From contig CAIVVT010000072.1 in NCBI GenBank assembly GCA_903909435.1, forward strand, positions 1-64,000: a DNA stretch of 64,000 nt. Reading direction: 5' to 3'. This DNA comes from an uncultured Acidobacteriia bacterium (GTDB lineage: Bacteria; Acidobacteriota; Terriglobia; Bryobacterales; Bryobacteraceae). Below are positions 17,643 to 27,314 of the stretch, one piece after another. Position 1 is the stretch's first letter, and every line of letters starts with the position of its first letter. Position numbers and translations under genes: made by a program. Under the pieces are notes generated by a model, which was not told the DNA's origin, made no database searches, and saw only the letters and a program-made list of their open reading frames with translations.

Positions 17643-18658
17643 TCGACCCCGAGCCGGAGGAAATCCCGGAGATCGAGCAATTGCTGCGCTCAGAGGCGTC
17701 GAGCTTCGAGTTCTTCCAGGCAGTGCGCCTGCTGGGGCTGTTGCACCCGGAGCGCCAACCGGTAGGCGGCTTCGCCAACCCCGACCAGGAGAGCGTTCGC
17801 TTCGGTGCGAACCCGGACTACACGTTCCCCGCCAGCCAGATCTCGCAACTGGAGTGGCATGATCAAGATCAGCCGCGGATGTGGGTGAATTTCATGGGGC
17901 TGAATGGCCCCAGTGGTCTGCTGCCGCTCTACTATTCGGGGTTGATACGCGAACGGTTGCGCGCTCGCGACACGACCCTGCGCGATTTCTTAGACTTATT
18001 CAACCATCGCGCCGTCTCGCTTTTCTATCAGGCCTGGGAGAAATACCGCTTCACGATCGCCTTCGAACGTGGCGAAAGCGACCGGTTCTCGCACCACCTT
18101 TTGGACCTCCTGGGACTGGGCACTCCTGGACTCCAGAACCGGCAGCCTCTGCCGGACGAGGGATTACTGTTTTACGCAGGACTGCTGTCCCCGCATTCCC
18201 GCTCAGCGACGGCCCTGCGCCAGTTGTTGATGGACTACTTCGACGTGCCGGTCGAAATCGAGCAGTTCGTCGGCGCGTGGCACAAGCTGGATCAGGACAC
18301 GCAATGCAGGTTCACGGGCTCCGGCGACTACTCCGAGCAACTGGGCTTCGGAGCGGTAGTGGGAGACGAGGTCTGGGACCAACAATCGTGCGTGCGGATC
18401 AGGCTGGGTCCGCTGACGCTGGAGCAATACCGCGACTTCCTGCCGGATGGCCGGGCGTACGAGCCACTGCGGGCGTTGACGCGCTATTTCGCCGGGGACG
18501 AATTGGATTTCGAGTTGGAACTGGTGTTGAAGAAAGAGGAAGCGCCGCCCTGCAAGCTGGGAGAAGAGGGCAGCGGGGCGACTCAACTGGGCTGGCTGAC
18601 CTGGGCCTGTTCAGTTCCCCTTCAGCAGGATGCGGAAGGGGCCGTCTTGCGGCTGTAG
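17606..18658 (+). CDS. tssG: TssG T6SS baseplate protein
   Basis: 350 residues (ImpH/VasB family). Markers are SFEFFQAVRLL (about 33-43), VRFGANPDYTFPASQI (about 63-78), MGLNGPSGLLPLYY (97-110) and FLDLFNHRAVSLFYQAWEKYR (127-147). It associates with TssF and TssK in the baseplate. The start codon lies inside tssF and has its own AAGGAGGTG ribosome site. A 51-base gap separates it from clpV. Confidence 0.95.
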   Translation: MATQGGPPHPPLVDPEPEEIPEIEQLLRSEASSFEFFQAVRLLGLLHPERQPVGGFANPDQESVRFGANPDYTFPASQISQLEWHDQDQPRMWVNFMGLNGPSGLLPLYYSGLIRERLRARDTTLRDFLDLFNHRAVSLFYQAWEKYRFTIAFERGESDRFSHHLLDLLGLGTPGLQNRQPLPDEGLLFYAGLLSPHSRSATALRQLLMDYFDVPVEIEQFVGAWHKLDQDTQCRFTGSGDYSEQLGFGAVVGDEVWDQQSCVRIRLGPLTLEQYRDFLPDGRAYEPLRALTRYFAGDELDFELELVLKKEEAPPCKLGEEGSGATQLGWLTWACSVPLQQDAEGAVLRL

Positions 18659-18709
18659 TCGGGGGCGGAGCGGGCCGCGATCGAGTGTGCAAGTTTTGAG
18701 GAGAAACGC

Positions 18710-21331
18710 ATGAGTGTAAATCTTAAATCGCTGATCGGAAAGCTCAACAATCCGACCCGCGGCGCTCTGGAAGCGGCCGCCGGGCTGTGCCTTTCGCGCA
18801 CACAATACAATGTCGAGATTGAGCATTACCTGCTGAAGCTGATGGATGCGACCGACACCGACGTCGCGCGCATTTTCTTTCGCTTCGGCATCAATCAATC
18901 CCGGCTCTCGGCCGAACTGACGCGGAGTCTCGACAAGCTGAAGTCCGGCAATGCGCGCACGCCATCGATAAGCCCGTCCGTGCTGAAGATGATGACCGAG
19001 GCATGGACGCTGGGTTCGATCGATTACGGCGCGGGGCAAATCCGCACCGGCTTCACGATTCTGGCATTGACCCAGGACTCGGAACTCTCCCGCGAAATGC
19101 GCGAGGTCAGCAAGGAATTCGAGAAGATCGAGGCCGAGGCGCTCAAGAAGGACTTCGTCTCCATCGTCGCCGGCTCGCACGAGGATGAGGTTACAGCCGA
19201 GGCTGGCGAGGCGCCCGCAGCGGGGGGCGGTCCGCGTCCCGGCGGCGGCAAGACCGCGAATCTGGATCAATTCACCGTCAACCTGAGCGAGAACGCGAAA
19301 AAGGGCAAGCTCGATCCGGTGCTCGGCCGCGACGTCGAGATCCGGCAGATTATCGACATCCTGATGCGGCGTCGCCAGAACAACCCGATTCTGACGGGCG
19401 AGGCGGGCGTCGGCAAGACTGCCGTAGTCGAAGGCTTCGCTTTGCGAATCGCCAGCGGCGACGTGCCGCCCGCGCTCAAGAACGTCACCGTCCGCACGCT
19501 GGATCTGGCGCTGCTGCAGGCCGGCGCGGGCATCAAGGGCGAGTTTGAGAACCGGCTAAAGGGCCTGATCGAGGAGGTGAAGTCCTCTCCCACCCCGATC
19601 ATTCTGTTCATCGACGAAGCGCACACGATGATTGGAGCAGGCGGCCAGGCAGGTCAGAACGACGCCGCGAACCTGCTGAAACCGGCACTGGCGCGCGGCG
19701 AACTTCGCACCATCGCCGCGACCACCTGGTCCGAGTACAAGAAGTACTTCGAGAAAGACCCCGCCCTGGCACGCCGCTTCCAGGTGGTCAAGGTGGACGA
19801 GCCGACGGAAGCCGTTTGCAGCGTCATGATCCGCGGCATCGCCGCCTCGCTGGAGAAGCATCACAAGGTACGCATCCTCGATGACGGCGTGAACGCAGCC
19901 GTCCGCTTCTCCCACCGCTACATCGCCGGGCGCCAGCTGCCCGACAAGGCGGTGAGCGTACTCGACACTGCGTGTGCCCGTCTCGCCCTGGGCCAGAACT
20001 CGACCCCTCCGGCGATCGAAGACGCAATCCGGCAGTTGGACGACCTGGCGGTGCAGGAGCGCGTTCTGACGCGCGAGACGGCAGCCGGGGCCGACCACTC
20101 GGAACGATTGGAAGAGATTAAAACCAAGCGCGCCGGCGTGGAAGCCAACCTGGCCGTGCTCAAGGAGAGGTTCGAGAAAGAGAGCGGACTGGTCAACAAG
20201 ATCCGCGAACTGCGCACCAGCCTGGAAGAGGGCACCGGCGACGGACTGGAAGCCAAGCGCACGGAACTGGACCAGTTGAACGCGGAGTTGGATGCTTTGC
20301 AAGGCGACTCGCCGCTGTTGCGCGTCTGCGTGGATAGCCACATCGTCGGCGAAGTGATCTCCGCCTGGACGGGCATTCCAGTGGGCAAGATGTTGAAAGA
20401 CGAGGTGCAGACGGTTCTCACCCTGGAGGACCACCTCGGCTCCCGCGTAATCGGCCAACCGCATGCGCTGGAAGCGATCGCCCAGCGCATCCGGACTTCG
20501 CGCGCCAGCCTGGAAGATCCCAACAAGCCGATCGGCGTGTTCATGCTGGTGGGGCCCAGCGGCGTCGGCAAGACGGAAACCGCACTCGCGCTGGCGGACC
20601 TCATGTATGGCGGCGAACGCAACCTGATCACGATCAACATGTCGGAGTTCCAGGAAGCGCATACCGTCTCCACGCTGAAGGGTTCGCCTCCCGGATACGT
20701 GGGTTACGGCGAAGGCGGCGTGCTGACGGAAGCGGTCCGCCGCAGGCCGTACTCGGTCGTGCTGCTGGATGAAGTCGAGAAGGCCCACCCGGACGTCCTG
20801 GAGCTGTTCTTCCAGGCCTTCGACAAGGGCCAGATGGAAGACGGCGAAGGTCGCGAAATCGACTTCAAGAACACCATCATCATCCTTACGTCGAACGCGG
20901 CCACGGACACGATGATGAAGCTGTGCGCCGACCCGGAGACCATGCCCTTCCCGGAAGGCATCGTGAAGGCGATGAAGCCGGAGCTGGACAAGATCTTCAA
21001 GCCAGCCTTCCTCGGGCGCATGGTGATCATCCCGTACTACCCGATCCGCGACGAGGCGCTAAGGCGCATCATCGGGCTGAAGCTCGCCAAGATCCAACGG
21101 CGGCTGCACCAGAATCACAAAATCCATCTGATTTGTGAGGACGCACTGACCGAAGAAGTGGCACGGCGCTGCACGGAAGTCGAGAGCGGCGCGCGCAACG
21201 TGGACAACGTGCTTACGAACACCCTGCTGCCGGAGATTTCCCGGCAGATCCTAAGCCGTATCGCCGAAGGTCAAAAGCTCGAGGCGATTCACGTCGGCGT
21301 TGGCGAAGACGGCAGTTTCCTGTACTCGTGA
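18710..21331 (+). CDS. tssH: TssH/ClpV AAA+ ATPase for sheath recycling
   Basis: 873 residues, the ClpV type of Clp/Hsp100 ATPase. The N-domain (about 1-160) starts KSLIGKLN and contains an [12 protein letters not shown]-like helix typical of ClpV. AAA1 has Walker A GEAGVGKT at 230-237 and Walker B FIDEAH. A coiled-coil M-domain spans about 425-530. AAA2 has Walker A GPSGVGKT at 615-622, Walker [10 protein letters not shown] and the pore loop around [13 protein letters not shown]. ClpV extracts and refolds contracted TssB/TssC. ATG 18710 has GAGGAGAAACGC upstream. Confidence 0.96.
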   Translation: MSVNLKSLIGKLNNPTRGALEAAAGLCLSRTQYNVEIEHYLLKLMDATDTDVARIFFRFGINQSRLSAELTRSLDKLKSGNARTPSISPSVLKMMTEAWTLGSIDYGAGQIRTGFTILALTQDSELSREMREVSKEFEKIEAEALKKDFVSIVAGSHEDEVTAEAGEAPAAGGGPRPGGGKTANLDQFTVNLSENAKKGKLDPVLGRDVEIRQIIDILMRRRQNNPILTGEAGVGKTAVVEGFALRIASGDVPPALKNVTVRTLDLALLQAGAGIKGEFENRLKGLIEEVKSSPTPIILFIDEAHTMIGAGGQAGQNDAANLLKPALARGELRTIAATTWSEYKKYFEKDPALARRFQVVKVDEPTEAVCSVMIRGIAASLEKHHKVRILDDGVNAAVRFSHRYIAGRQLPDKAVSVLDTACARLALGQNSTPPAIEDAIRQLDDLAVQERVLTRETAAGADHSERLEEIKTKRAGVEANLAVLKERFEKESGLVNKIRELRTSLEEGTGDGLEAKRTELDQLNAELDALQGDSPLLRVCVDSHIVGEVISAWTGIPVGKMLKDEVQTVLTLEDHLGSRVIGQPHALEAIAQRIRTSRASLEDPNKPIGVFMLVGPSGVGKTETALALADLMYGGERNLITINMSEFQEAHTVSTLKGSPPGYVGYGEGGVLTEAVRRRPYSVVLLDEVEKAHPDVLELFFQAFDKGQMEDGEGREIDFKNTIIILTSNAATDTMMKLCADPETMPFPEGIVKAMKPELDKIFKPAFLGRMVIIPYYPIRDEALRRIIGLKLAKIQRRLHQNHKIHLICEDALTEEVARRCTEVESGARNVDNVLTNTLLPEISRQILSRIAEGQKLEAIHVGVGEDGSFLYS

Positions 21332-21346
21332 GCCCTTTCCGAACGG

Positions 21347-21388
21347 GCCTGCCGGCGGCGTGTGAAGCCCCGGCAGGCTCGTTTCTTA
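21347..21388 (+). terminator. Probable intrinsic terminator after tssH
   Basis: A perfect 9-base stem (GCCTGCCGG at 21347-21355 with CCGGCAGGC at 21370-21378) is followed by TCGTTTCTT. It lies between clpV and vgrG, so vgrG and the genes after it may be transcribed from their own promoter or by read-through. The loop is 14 bases and the T-run is interrupted. Confidence 0.6.
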
Positions 21389-21422
21389 TGGGAATCCCAC
21401 TGAATACGAAAGGAGAATAGAA

Positions 21423-23606
21423 ATGGCTGACAATTACGTTGAAGAGGGCCGCTTCCTGTACTTGGACTCGCCGTCCACAGGGCTCGATCTGATGCTAGTT
21501 TCCTTCAAAGGCCACGAGGGGATTTCCGAGTTGTTCTCCTTCCAACTCGAACTCCTGACCGAGAAGGCGGATCTTCACTTTGAGGACATCCTCGGGGCCA
21601 GCCTCAGTTTCGGCATCAACGGGGCTGAAGGCGACACGAAACGGCATATAAACGGGATAGTGACGGCCTTTTCCGAACTGCCCCGGCAAAACCGGCTGTA
21701 TCGGTACAGCGCTGTCGTTTCGCCCGAGATCTGGAAGCTGACGCGAATAAAACGTAGCCGCATCTTCCAGAACAAAAGTGTCGTGGATATTCTGAACGAA
21801 GTCCTAACCGGATACTCCGTCGAGTACCAGTTGCAGGGCACGCACAATCCGCGCGTGTATTGCGTTCAGTATCGGGAAACGGACTTCGATTTTATCTCGC
21901 GTCTGATGGAAGAGGAGGGGATTTGCTACTTCTTCAGCCACTCGGTGGGCAGCCATAAACTCGTCCTGTCGGATACTCCGTCCGGGCACCAGGATATTCC
22001 CGGTGTCGCCAGCATCGTGTACGACCCCGCGGGGGAAGATAATCGCTTTGAACAGCGCATTTCAGACTGGCGGAAGACCCAGCGCTGGGACTCGGGCAAG
22101 TACACATTGCGTGATTATTGTTTTCAAGTACCGCAGAAGAATCTGCAAGCATCGCAGGATATACTCGCCACCACACAGGTTGGGGTAGTCACGCACGCGC
22201 TCAAGCTCAAGCAGAACGTCGACATCATGCAGGTTTACGACTACCCCGGTGGTTACGCGAAGACTGTCGAGGGCGGGCCCTCGAATGCACTTCAGAAAGT
22301 GTTCGAAGACAATGAGGCTGCGGCAAAACGGGGAATCGGGCGAATCGAGACTGCGCAATTCCTGATCCGCGGCGAGAGCGACGTTCACACTTTCATTCCC
22401 GGATACCGCTTCTCCCTCGTCAGACATTTCAACGGCGATGGTGCTTACCTGATTACCTCCGTTACCCATGAAGCCGAGGAAGGTTCGTTTGCCTCAGAAG
22501 GCGGCGTCGAGGCTACCAGCAGTTACCGCAACATATTTACGTGCATCCCCTTCAGAATCCCATACAGTCCTCAATGCTCCACGCCAAAACCGCAAATGCG
22601 CGGGTGCCAGACGGCCTTTGTCGTTGGTCAGGCAGGCGAGGAAATCTACACCGACGAATACGGCAGGATTAAGGTCCAGTTTCATTGGGACCGCGAGGGC
22701 ACCGCGGACGAGAAGAGTTCCTGCTGGGTACGGGTCGCCAGTTACTGGGCCGGCAAGAAGTGGGGCGCCTTCCATTTGCCAAGAATCGGGCAGGAAGTTC
22801 TGGTTGATTTTCTAGAGGGCGACCCGGATCAGCCTATCGTCGTCGGAAGCGTGTACAACGCGGAAAATATGCCGCCGTATTCTCTGCCGGACAACAAAAC
22901 CCAGAGCACGCTCAAGTCGCGCAGTTCCAAGTCTGGCGGGGCGGACAACTTCAACGAGATCCGGTTTGAAGACAAAATGGGCAGCGAGGAGGTCTACTTC
23001 CAGGCCGAGAAGGATCTCAATTCATTAGTGAAGAACGACGAAACTCGCAAGGTTAAGCATGATCGCAAGGTCACCATCGAGCATGACGACTCAAAGGATG
23101 TCACGCACGATCTGAAACTCACGGTTGGCAACGACCGCACCACCAAGATCTCGCATGACGACACGGCGACGATCGGGAATGACAGCAAGACGACGATCGC
23201 GCACGACGAGACAGCGACGATCGGGCACGATAAGTCCGTCACGGTTGGCGGCAAAAACACCGTCACCATCGCCATGGACAGCAGCGAGACCATCGGCGGC
23301 AAGCAGAACGTCACGGTTGCGCAGAATCAGACCGTGACCATTGGCGGGAGCGAATCGCATACGGCCGTATCGCGAACCACGACAATCATGGGCGCGGACT
23401 CCACCACGGTCGCGGCCACTGTAACCATTACTGCAGCAGGTGGCCTCACTATCACGTCTGGAGGACCAGTCTCGATTACCGCCCCGATGATTACTCTGAC
23501 GGCCCCCGTGGTGCAGGCTGCCGGCGTAATCCAGTGCACGACGCTGATCGCCGCTGCTGGCGTCGTGTCGCCCATGTACACACCCGGTGCGGGGAACATC
23601 TTCTAA
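21423..23606 (+). CDS. vgrG: VgrG (TssI), T6SS spike protein
   Basis: 727 residues. The N-terminal gp27-like region (about 1-370) includes FSFQLELL and RLMEEEGICYFF. The gp5 OB-fold (about 400-490) has YTDEYGRIKVQFHWDREG and CWVRVASYWAGKKWGAF, followed by the RIGQEVLVDFLEGDPDQPIVVGSVYN signature. The C-terminus is a needle of about 180 residues, first HDxK-T and GNDxxT 8-residue repeats (about 535-610), then GG-rich T-V-T-I strands. No enzymatic extension follows, so it is not an obviously evolved VgrG; cargo would have to be separate. The ribosome site AAGGAGAATAG precedes ATG 21423. Confidence 0.95.
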   Translation: MADNYVEEGRFLYLDSPSTGLDLMLVSFKGHEGISELFSFQLELLTEKADLHFEDILGASLSFGINGAEGDTKRHINGIVTAFSELPRQNRLYRYSAVVSPEIWKLTRIKRSRIFQNKSVVDILNEVLTGYSVEYQLQGTHNPRVYCVQYRETDFDFISRLMEEEGICYFFSHSVGSHKLVLSDTPSGHQDIPGVASIVYDPAGEDNRFEQRISDWRKTQRWDSGKYTLRDYCFQVPQKNLQASQDILATTQVGVVTHALKLKQNVDIMQVYDYPGGYAKTVEGGPSNALQKVFEDNEAAAKRGIGRIETAQFLIRGESDVHTFIPGYRFSLVRHFNGDGAYLITSVTHEAEEGSFASEGGVEATSSYRNIFTCIPFRIPYSPQCSTPKPQMRGCQTAFVVGQAGEEIYTDEYGRIKVQFHWDREGTADEKSSCWVRVASYWAGKKWGAFHLPRIGQEVLVDFLEGDPDQPIVVGSVYNAENMPPYSLPDNKTQSTLKSRSSKSGGADNFNEIRFEDKMGSEEVYFQAEKDLNSLVKNDETRKVKHDRKVTIEHDDSKDVTHDLKLTVGNDRTTKISHDDTATIGNDSKTTIAHDETATIGHDKSVTVGGKNTVTIAMDSSETIGGKQNVTVAQNQTVTIGGSESHTAVSRTTTIMGADSTTVAATVTITAAGGLTITSGGPVSITAPMITLTAPVVQAAGVIQCTTLIAAAGVVSPMYTPGAGNIF

Positions 23607-23618
23607 GGCCGGGCTATT

Positions 23619-24644
23619 ATGGACACCGGGCAACCCATTCGGGAACAGCCAGCGCAGGATCAGCGAGCGGAACCGGAACGGGTCTTGGCGGCCCTGGCCG
23701 GACTGCTGAATCCGGAGGTCGATCCGGTTCCGCATCTGGCCGCGATCTCGACCTGCCTGGATCATGCGGATGAGCCAGTCCGCCTGCTGGCGGCAGTCGT
23801 TCTGGGACGACTGGGCGCGGACGCCGTACCGGCGTTGATCCATGGACTGCACCCGGAGCAACCCACAGCGGTCCGCACGGTCGCCGCACTGGGGCTGGCG
23901 TCCCTGGGTCCGGCGGCAGCCGGCGGAGTCCGGGAGTTGTGCCGCTGCCTCACCTCGCCCGTGGATGGATTGCGCAACGCGGCCTCGGTCGCATTGGGCA
24001 AGATTGGCGCGCCGGCCGCTCCGTCTTTGGAGTTGATGTTACGCTTCTCGGATCCGGGCACTCTTTCCGCGGCGGTGGCTGCACTGGCAATGATCGGCCC
24101 GCCCGCGGCGCAGACCGTACCGGGCGTCGAAGCGCTGGCAGCGCGCGCACCGCTGCCGCTCCAATTGGCCTGTGCCTCCGCCCTGGCTCAGATCAGCGGC
24201 GACGCCGGGCGCGGTTTGCCAGTACTTCTCGGTGCTCTCTCGAACCCGGACCCCGCGAATCGCAGGATCGCGCTGGATCGCATTGGTGAACTGCAGGCTG
24301 CTGGAGGACCCGCGGCGCCCTACCTGCTGCATTCACTGGGCGACCCGGATGCGCCCGTGCGGGCGGCGGCGGCGCTGGCCATCGCGCGCACGCGCGTCCC
24401 AGCCGCGCATAGTCTTCCGTCGCTCGTCCAGTTGCTTGAGGATCCAGTCCCAGAAGTGCGTGTGCACGCGGCTATCGCGCTCTCGGGGTTGGGCCGCGAG
24501 GCCGCGCAAGCACTGCCCTATTTGCGCGCTCATGCGCAGGACCCCGATCCAGGCGTCGCCTCAGCCGCCAACGCCGCCGTGGAGACGATAGAAAAGGCGG
24601 GGCAGGACTCGACAGCCGCGAGCTTTTTGAATACTCTTGACTAA
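23619..24644 (+). CDS. HEAT-repeat protein encoded next to vgrG
   Basis: 341 residues made largely of PBS-lyase-type HEAT repeats: units such as EPVRLLAAVVLGRLGADAVP and similar helices recur about every 35 residues across residues 45-325, often ending in G-x-A-A-x-P. No signal peptide or enzyme motif is seen. It starts 12 bases after vgrG. HEAT proteins of this kind are protein-binding scaffolds; a role as VgrG-associated adaptor or immunity protein is inferred only from position. Confidence 0.75.
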   Translation: MDTGQPIREQPAQDQRAEPERVLAALAGLLNPEVDPVPHLAAISTCLDHADEPVRLLAAVVLGRLGADAVPALIHGLHPEQPTAVRTVAALGLASLGPAAAGGVRELCRCLTSPVDGLRNAASVALGKIGAPAAPSLELMLRFSDPGTLSAAVAALAMIGPPAAQTVPGVEALAARAPLPLQLACASALAQISGDAGRGLPVLLGALSNPDPANRRIALDRIGELQAAGGPAAPYLLHSLGDPDAPVRAAAALAIARTRVPAAHSLPSLVQLLEDPVPEVRVHAAIALSGLGREAAQALPYLRAHAQDPDPGVASAANAAVETIEKAGQDSTAASFLNTLD

Positions 24645-24668
24645 ATGTCCGTTTGAACGGAGGAGAAT

Positions 24669-25490
24669 ATGGCCTTCTGTACCAATTGCGGCACGCAAAC
24701 TGACGCCGCCTTCTGCACGAAATGTGGACAGCCAGTTGGAGCCCCGTCTCCTGGTGCTTCCGCACCTGCCTTCCAGCCCACGCCAACATCCGCCGCTCCG
24801 CCAGTCGCTCCCGCTCCGCGCAAAACCAGCCCGCTGCTTTGGATTCTGGGTGGAGTAGTCGGCCTCATCGTGCTGGTCGGGATTCTGATCATCGGCGCGG
24901 GTCTGTTCGTGGCTCACAAGGTGAAGGACGCCGGGTTCGATTCGGCCCTGGCGCAGAAGAACCCGGCCTTGGCCGCAGCCAAAGTGATGGCCTCGCTGAA
25001 CCCGGATATCGAGATTGTGAAGATCGACGAAGACCGGGGTGTGCTCACGATCAAGGACAAGAAGTCGGGCAAAGTCATCACGATGAACGCCGAAGACTTC
25101 AAGAACGGCAAGATGAGCATCTCGGACGAGAGCACCGGCGGGAAGGTCTCTTTTGGCGGTAACGGCGCGAGCCAGCTTCCAACCTGGGTGCCGTCTTATC
25201 CTGGCTCGAAACCCGAGGGCACGTTCTCCGCAACCGACGACGCCAGCGAGGGGGGCATGGCGCATTTCAAGACCAGCGACGCGGGGTCGAAGGTCATCAC
25301 CTTCTACCAGGACGCGTTGAAGGGTGCCGGCTTCAAAATCACGTCAACCTTCTCCGGCGATTCGGGCGATTCCAAAGGCGGCCTGGTGACGGCAGAGGAC
25401 TCGGCCAACCGGCGCACGGTGATGGTGACGGTCAGTTCCGCCGGTAGCGAAGGCACGGACGTCGCGCTTACCTACAGCACGAAGAAGTAA
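24669..25490 (+). CDS. Zinc-ribbon membrane protein
   Basis: 273 residues. An N-terminal zinc ribbon with two CxxC pairs (FCTNCG at 4-7, FCTKCG at 17-20) is followed by a Pro/Ala-rich linker (27-53), one transmembrane helix (about 57-82) and an extracytoplasmic region of about 190 residues. This region has DGKSGKVIT-like beta strands and ends in a domain containing FYQDALKGAGFKI (about 216-228). The GGAGGAGAAT ribosome site is good. Proteins of this layout are common in acidobacteria; the function is unknown. The same N-terminal ribbon starts the gene at 27314 on the other strand. Confidence 0.7.
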   Translation: MAFCTNCGTQTDAAFCTKCGQPVGAPSPGASAPAFQPTPTSAAPPVAPAPRKTSPLLWILGGVVGLIVLVGILIIGAGLFVAHKVKDAGFDSALAQKNPALAAAKVMASLNPDIEIVKIDEDRGVLTIKDKKSGKVITMNAEDFKNGKMSISDESTGGKVSFGGNGASQLPTWVPSYPGSKPEGTFSATDDASEGGMAHFKTSDAGSKVITFYQDALKGAGFKITSTFSGDSGDSKGGLVTAEDSANRRTVMVTVSSAGSEGTDVALTYSTKK

Positions 25491-25611
25491 ATCCAGCTTG
25501 CGGCAGGCGCGAGGCGCTGTGGGGCGCTGGTCCGGGATTGGACCTCGGACGATGCCTATCCGCCTGTCCGTCGAGTTGCTAGTATTATTACCATCGTTCA
25601 GGAGGAAGATC

Positions 25612-26709
25612 ATGAAGAGCTATATTCGCGCGGCAAGCTTGCTTGCGCTCCCACTTTTTCTACTCAAGGCCGATTTCAGCTACGACCAGACCTCGAAGAT
25701 GACTGGCGGCGCAATGGCCGGCATGATGAAGATGGCTGGCGCCTTTTCGAAAGACGCCAGGAAGGCCGGCGAAGCGAACGTCTCGACCATCGCTGTGAAG
25801 GGTAACCGGATGGTGCACGGCACTTCTGACACGGCCGAGATTATCGATCTGGACGCCGAGACCATCACGCGGGTCAATTTCTCCGCCAAGACCTATTCCG
25901 TAATGACCTTCGCGCAAATGAAGCAAATGATGGACGACGCAGCCAAACAGATGCAGGCGCACCAGAAGGAAGGCCAGGGCGACATGCAGTTCGAGGTGTC
26001 ATTGAAGGACACCGGCGCCAAGAGAATGATCGCCGGCCTGGACACGCACGAAGTTGTGATGACCATGAAGCTGAAGGGCAAGGACGAGAAGAGTGGCGCC
26101 AAAGGCTCCATGGATGTGGTCACCGACATGTGGCTGGCCCCGAAGGTGCCGGGTTACGGCGAAGTTCAGGCCTTTTACAAGCGCATGGGCGAGAAGCTGA
26201 GTTGGAACCCTGGAGGAAATCCGATGATGGGCAGCCGCCCCGAGATGGCCAAGGCCATGGAGGAGATGGCGAAAGAGGGTTCCAAGATGGATGGCATGCC
26301 GGTTCTTCAAATCGTCAAGACGGGCAGTTCGGTGGAGGGCGCGCCTGCGGAGAACGGCAATTCCACTCAGGCGCAGCCGGCTCAATCGACGTCCCAGGCG
26401 CCTACGGCACAGTCGTCTGACCAGCCCACATCTCTTACGGGCGCTCTCGGTGGGGCGCTGGCCGGGCGCTTCGGGCTCGGCCGGAAAAAGAAGCCGCAGT
26501 CGGACGACTCGCAGTCCGCGTCGTCCTCTCAACCTCAGCCTCAATCCCAGGGCCAGGCTTCCAGCGGTTCCGCCAGTTTGATGGAGATGACGATGGAGAT
26601 GTCCAACTTCTCATCCGCCTCAGTGGACGGATCGAAGCTGGAAGTGCCCGCTGGATTCTCGAAGGTTGAAGGGGACCTTGCGTCCCCGCGCGGGAAACAC
26701 TCGCGCTAA
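25612..26709 (+). CDS. Secreted or lipoprotein-like hypothetical protein, Met/Lys-rich
   Basis: 365 residues from ATG 25612, chosen for the AGGAGGAAG upstream and the signal peptide that follows (ALPLFLLKAD, cleavage near residue 21). The mature part (about 25-250) is beta-rich and unusually rich in methionine (KMTGGAMAGMMKMAG; TFAQMKQMMDDAAKQMQ). It is followed by a Ser/Gln/Pro-rich disordered stretch (about 255-330) and a short tail. No named family was recognised. It is the last plus-strand gene of the T6SS block and faces the zinc-ribbon gene at 27314 across a 104-base gap. Confidence 0.6.
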   Translation: MKSYIRAASLLALPLFLLKADFSYDQTSKMTGGAMAGMMKMAGAFSKDARKAGEANVSTIAVKGNRMVHGTSDTAEIIDLDAETITRVNFSAKTYSVMTFAQMKQMMDDAAKQMQAHQKEGQGDMQFEVSLKDTGAKRMIAGLDTHEVVMTMKLKGKDEKSGAKGSMDVVTDMWLAPKVPGYGEVQAFYKRMGEKLSWNPGGNPMMGSRPEMAKAMEEMAKEGSKMDGMPVLQIVKTGSSVEGAPAENGNSTQAQPAQSTSQAPTAQSSDQPTSLTGALGGALAGRFGLGRKKKPQSDDSQSASSSQPQPQSQGQASSGSASLMEMTMEMSNFSSASVDGSKLEVPAGFSKVEGDLASPRGKHSR

Positions 26710-26761
26710 GCGCCTGTACTATCCTGAACTGCCAGCAAAGCAGCTTGACAACCACTAGGTG

Positions 26762-26787
26762 GGGGCACGGTCCTGAGAACGTGCCCC
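26762..26787. terminator. Hairpin between convergent genes
   Basis: GGGGCACG (26762-26769) pairs with CGTGCCCC (26780-26787) around a 10-base loop in the gap between two convergent genes. This is the expected place for a bidirectional terminator, but there is no clear T-run on either side. Confidence 0.4.
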
Positions 26788-26813
26788 GCCTATCACGAAG
26801 TCCGCTGAGTCGT

Positions 26814-27314
26814 TTAGCCTTCGGCTTGCTTCTGCGCAATCGGCCCGATCACCGGCAACACCAGGGGCGTGTTGTTGTAGGCCTTGAACATGAGCACCAG
26901 CCAGAGCAGGAACCCGCCTAGTCCGATCACAAGCCAGACAAGCGAAGTCAAGATCGCGAAGAGCGCGCCTAGCAGGTGGTACCCCATGGCTCCGAGCACG
27001 ATACCAAAACCGTAGTGCAAAATGATCCAGGCCACGTTAAAGAAAATCGACTGAAAGGCGTGGAAACGGATCGTTTTGTTCTGGTTGTAAGGTGCCAAAA
27101 CCAGAAACAGAATGCCTGTTATCAGTCCCAGCGCATAACACAGTGCGCCAGCTACGTTATCCTGGAGCCCGGCCGCCGAAGGCGAAAGCCCAGGTGCAAA
27201 CTGTGGCCCTCCAACCGGTGCCTGTCCCGGGCTGCCGGCAGCCCCCGCGGCAGTCCCGCACTTAGGGCAGAAAGCGCCCGTAACTTCAGTCCCGCAATTC
27301 CCACAAAATGCCAT
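26814..27314 (-). CDS. Zinc-ribbon plus DUF4870/Tic20-like membrane protein
   Basis: 166 residues from ATG 27314 (AGAGGAGACG upstream). A zinc ribbon at 1-22 (FCGNCG, FCPKCG) and a Gly/Pro linker are followed by three or four hydrophobic segments (about 53-150). These contain the DUF4870-type pattern ALCYALGLITGILFL, then NKTIRFHAFQSIFF. Members of this family are small integral membrane proteins of unknown role. The N-terminus MAFC-NCG is nearly the same as that of the protein at 24669. Confidence 0.75.
   Translation of the reverse strand: MAFCGNCGTEVTGAFCPKCGTAAGAAGSPGQAPVGGPQFAPGLSPSAAGLQDNVAGALCYALGLITGILFLVLAPYNQNKTIRFHAFQSIFFNVAWIILHYGFGIVLGAMGYHLLGALFAILTSLVWLVIGLGGFLLWLVLMFKAYNNTPLVLPVIGPIAQKQAEG

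Noticed and set aside
19556-20788. 410-codon minus-strand open frame inside clpV
   Set aside because: Antisense shadow of a strongly conserved AAA+ gene; low-complexity Gln/Arg/Val composition and no recognisable domain.
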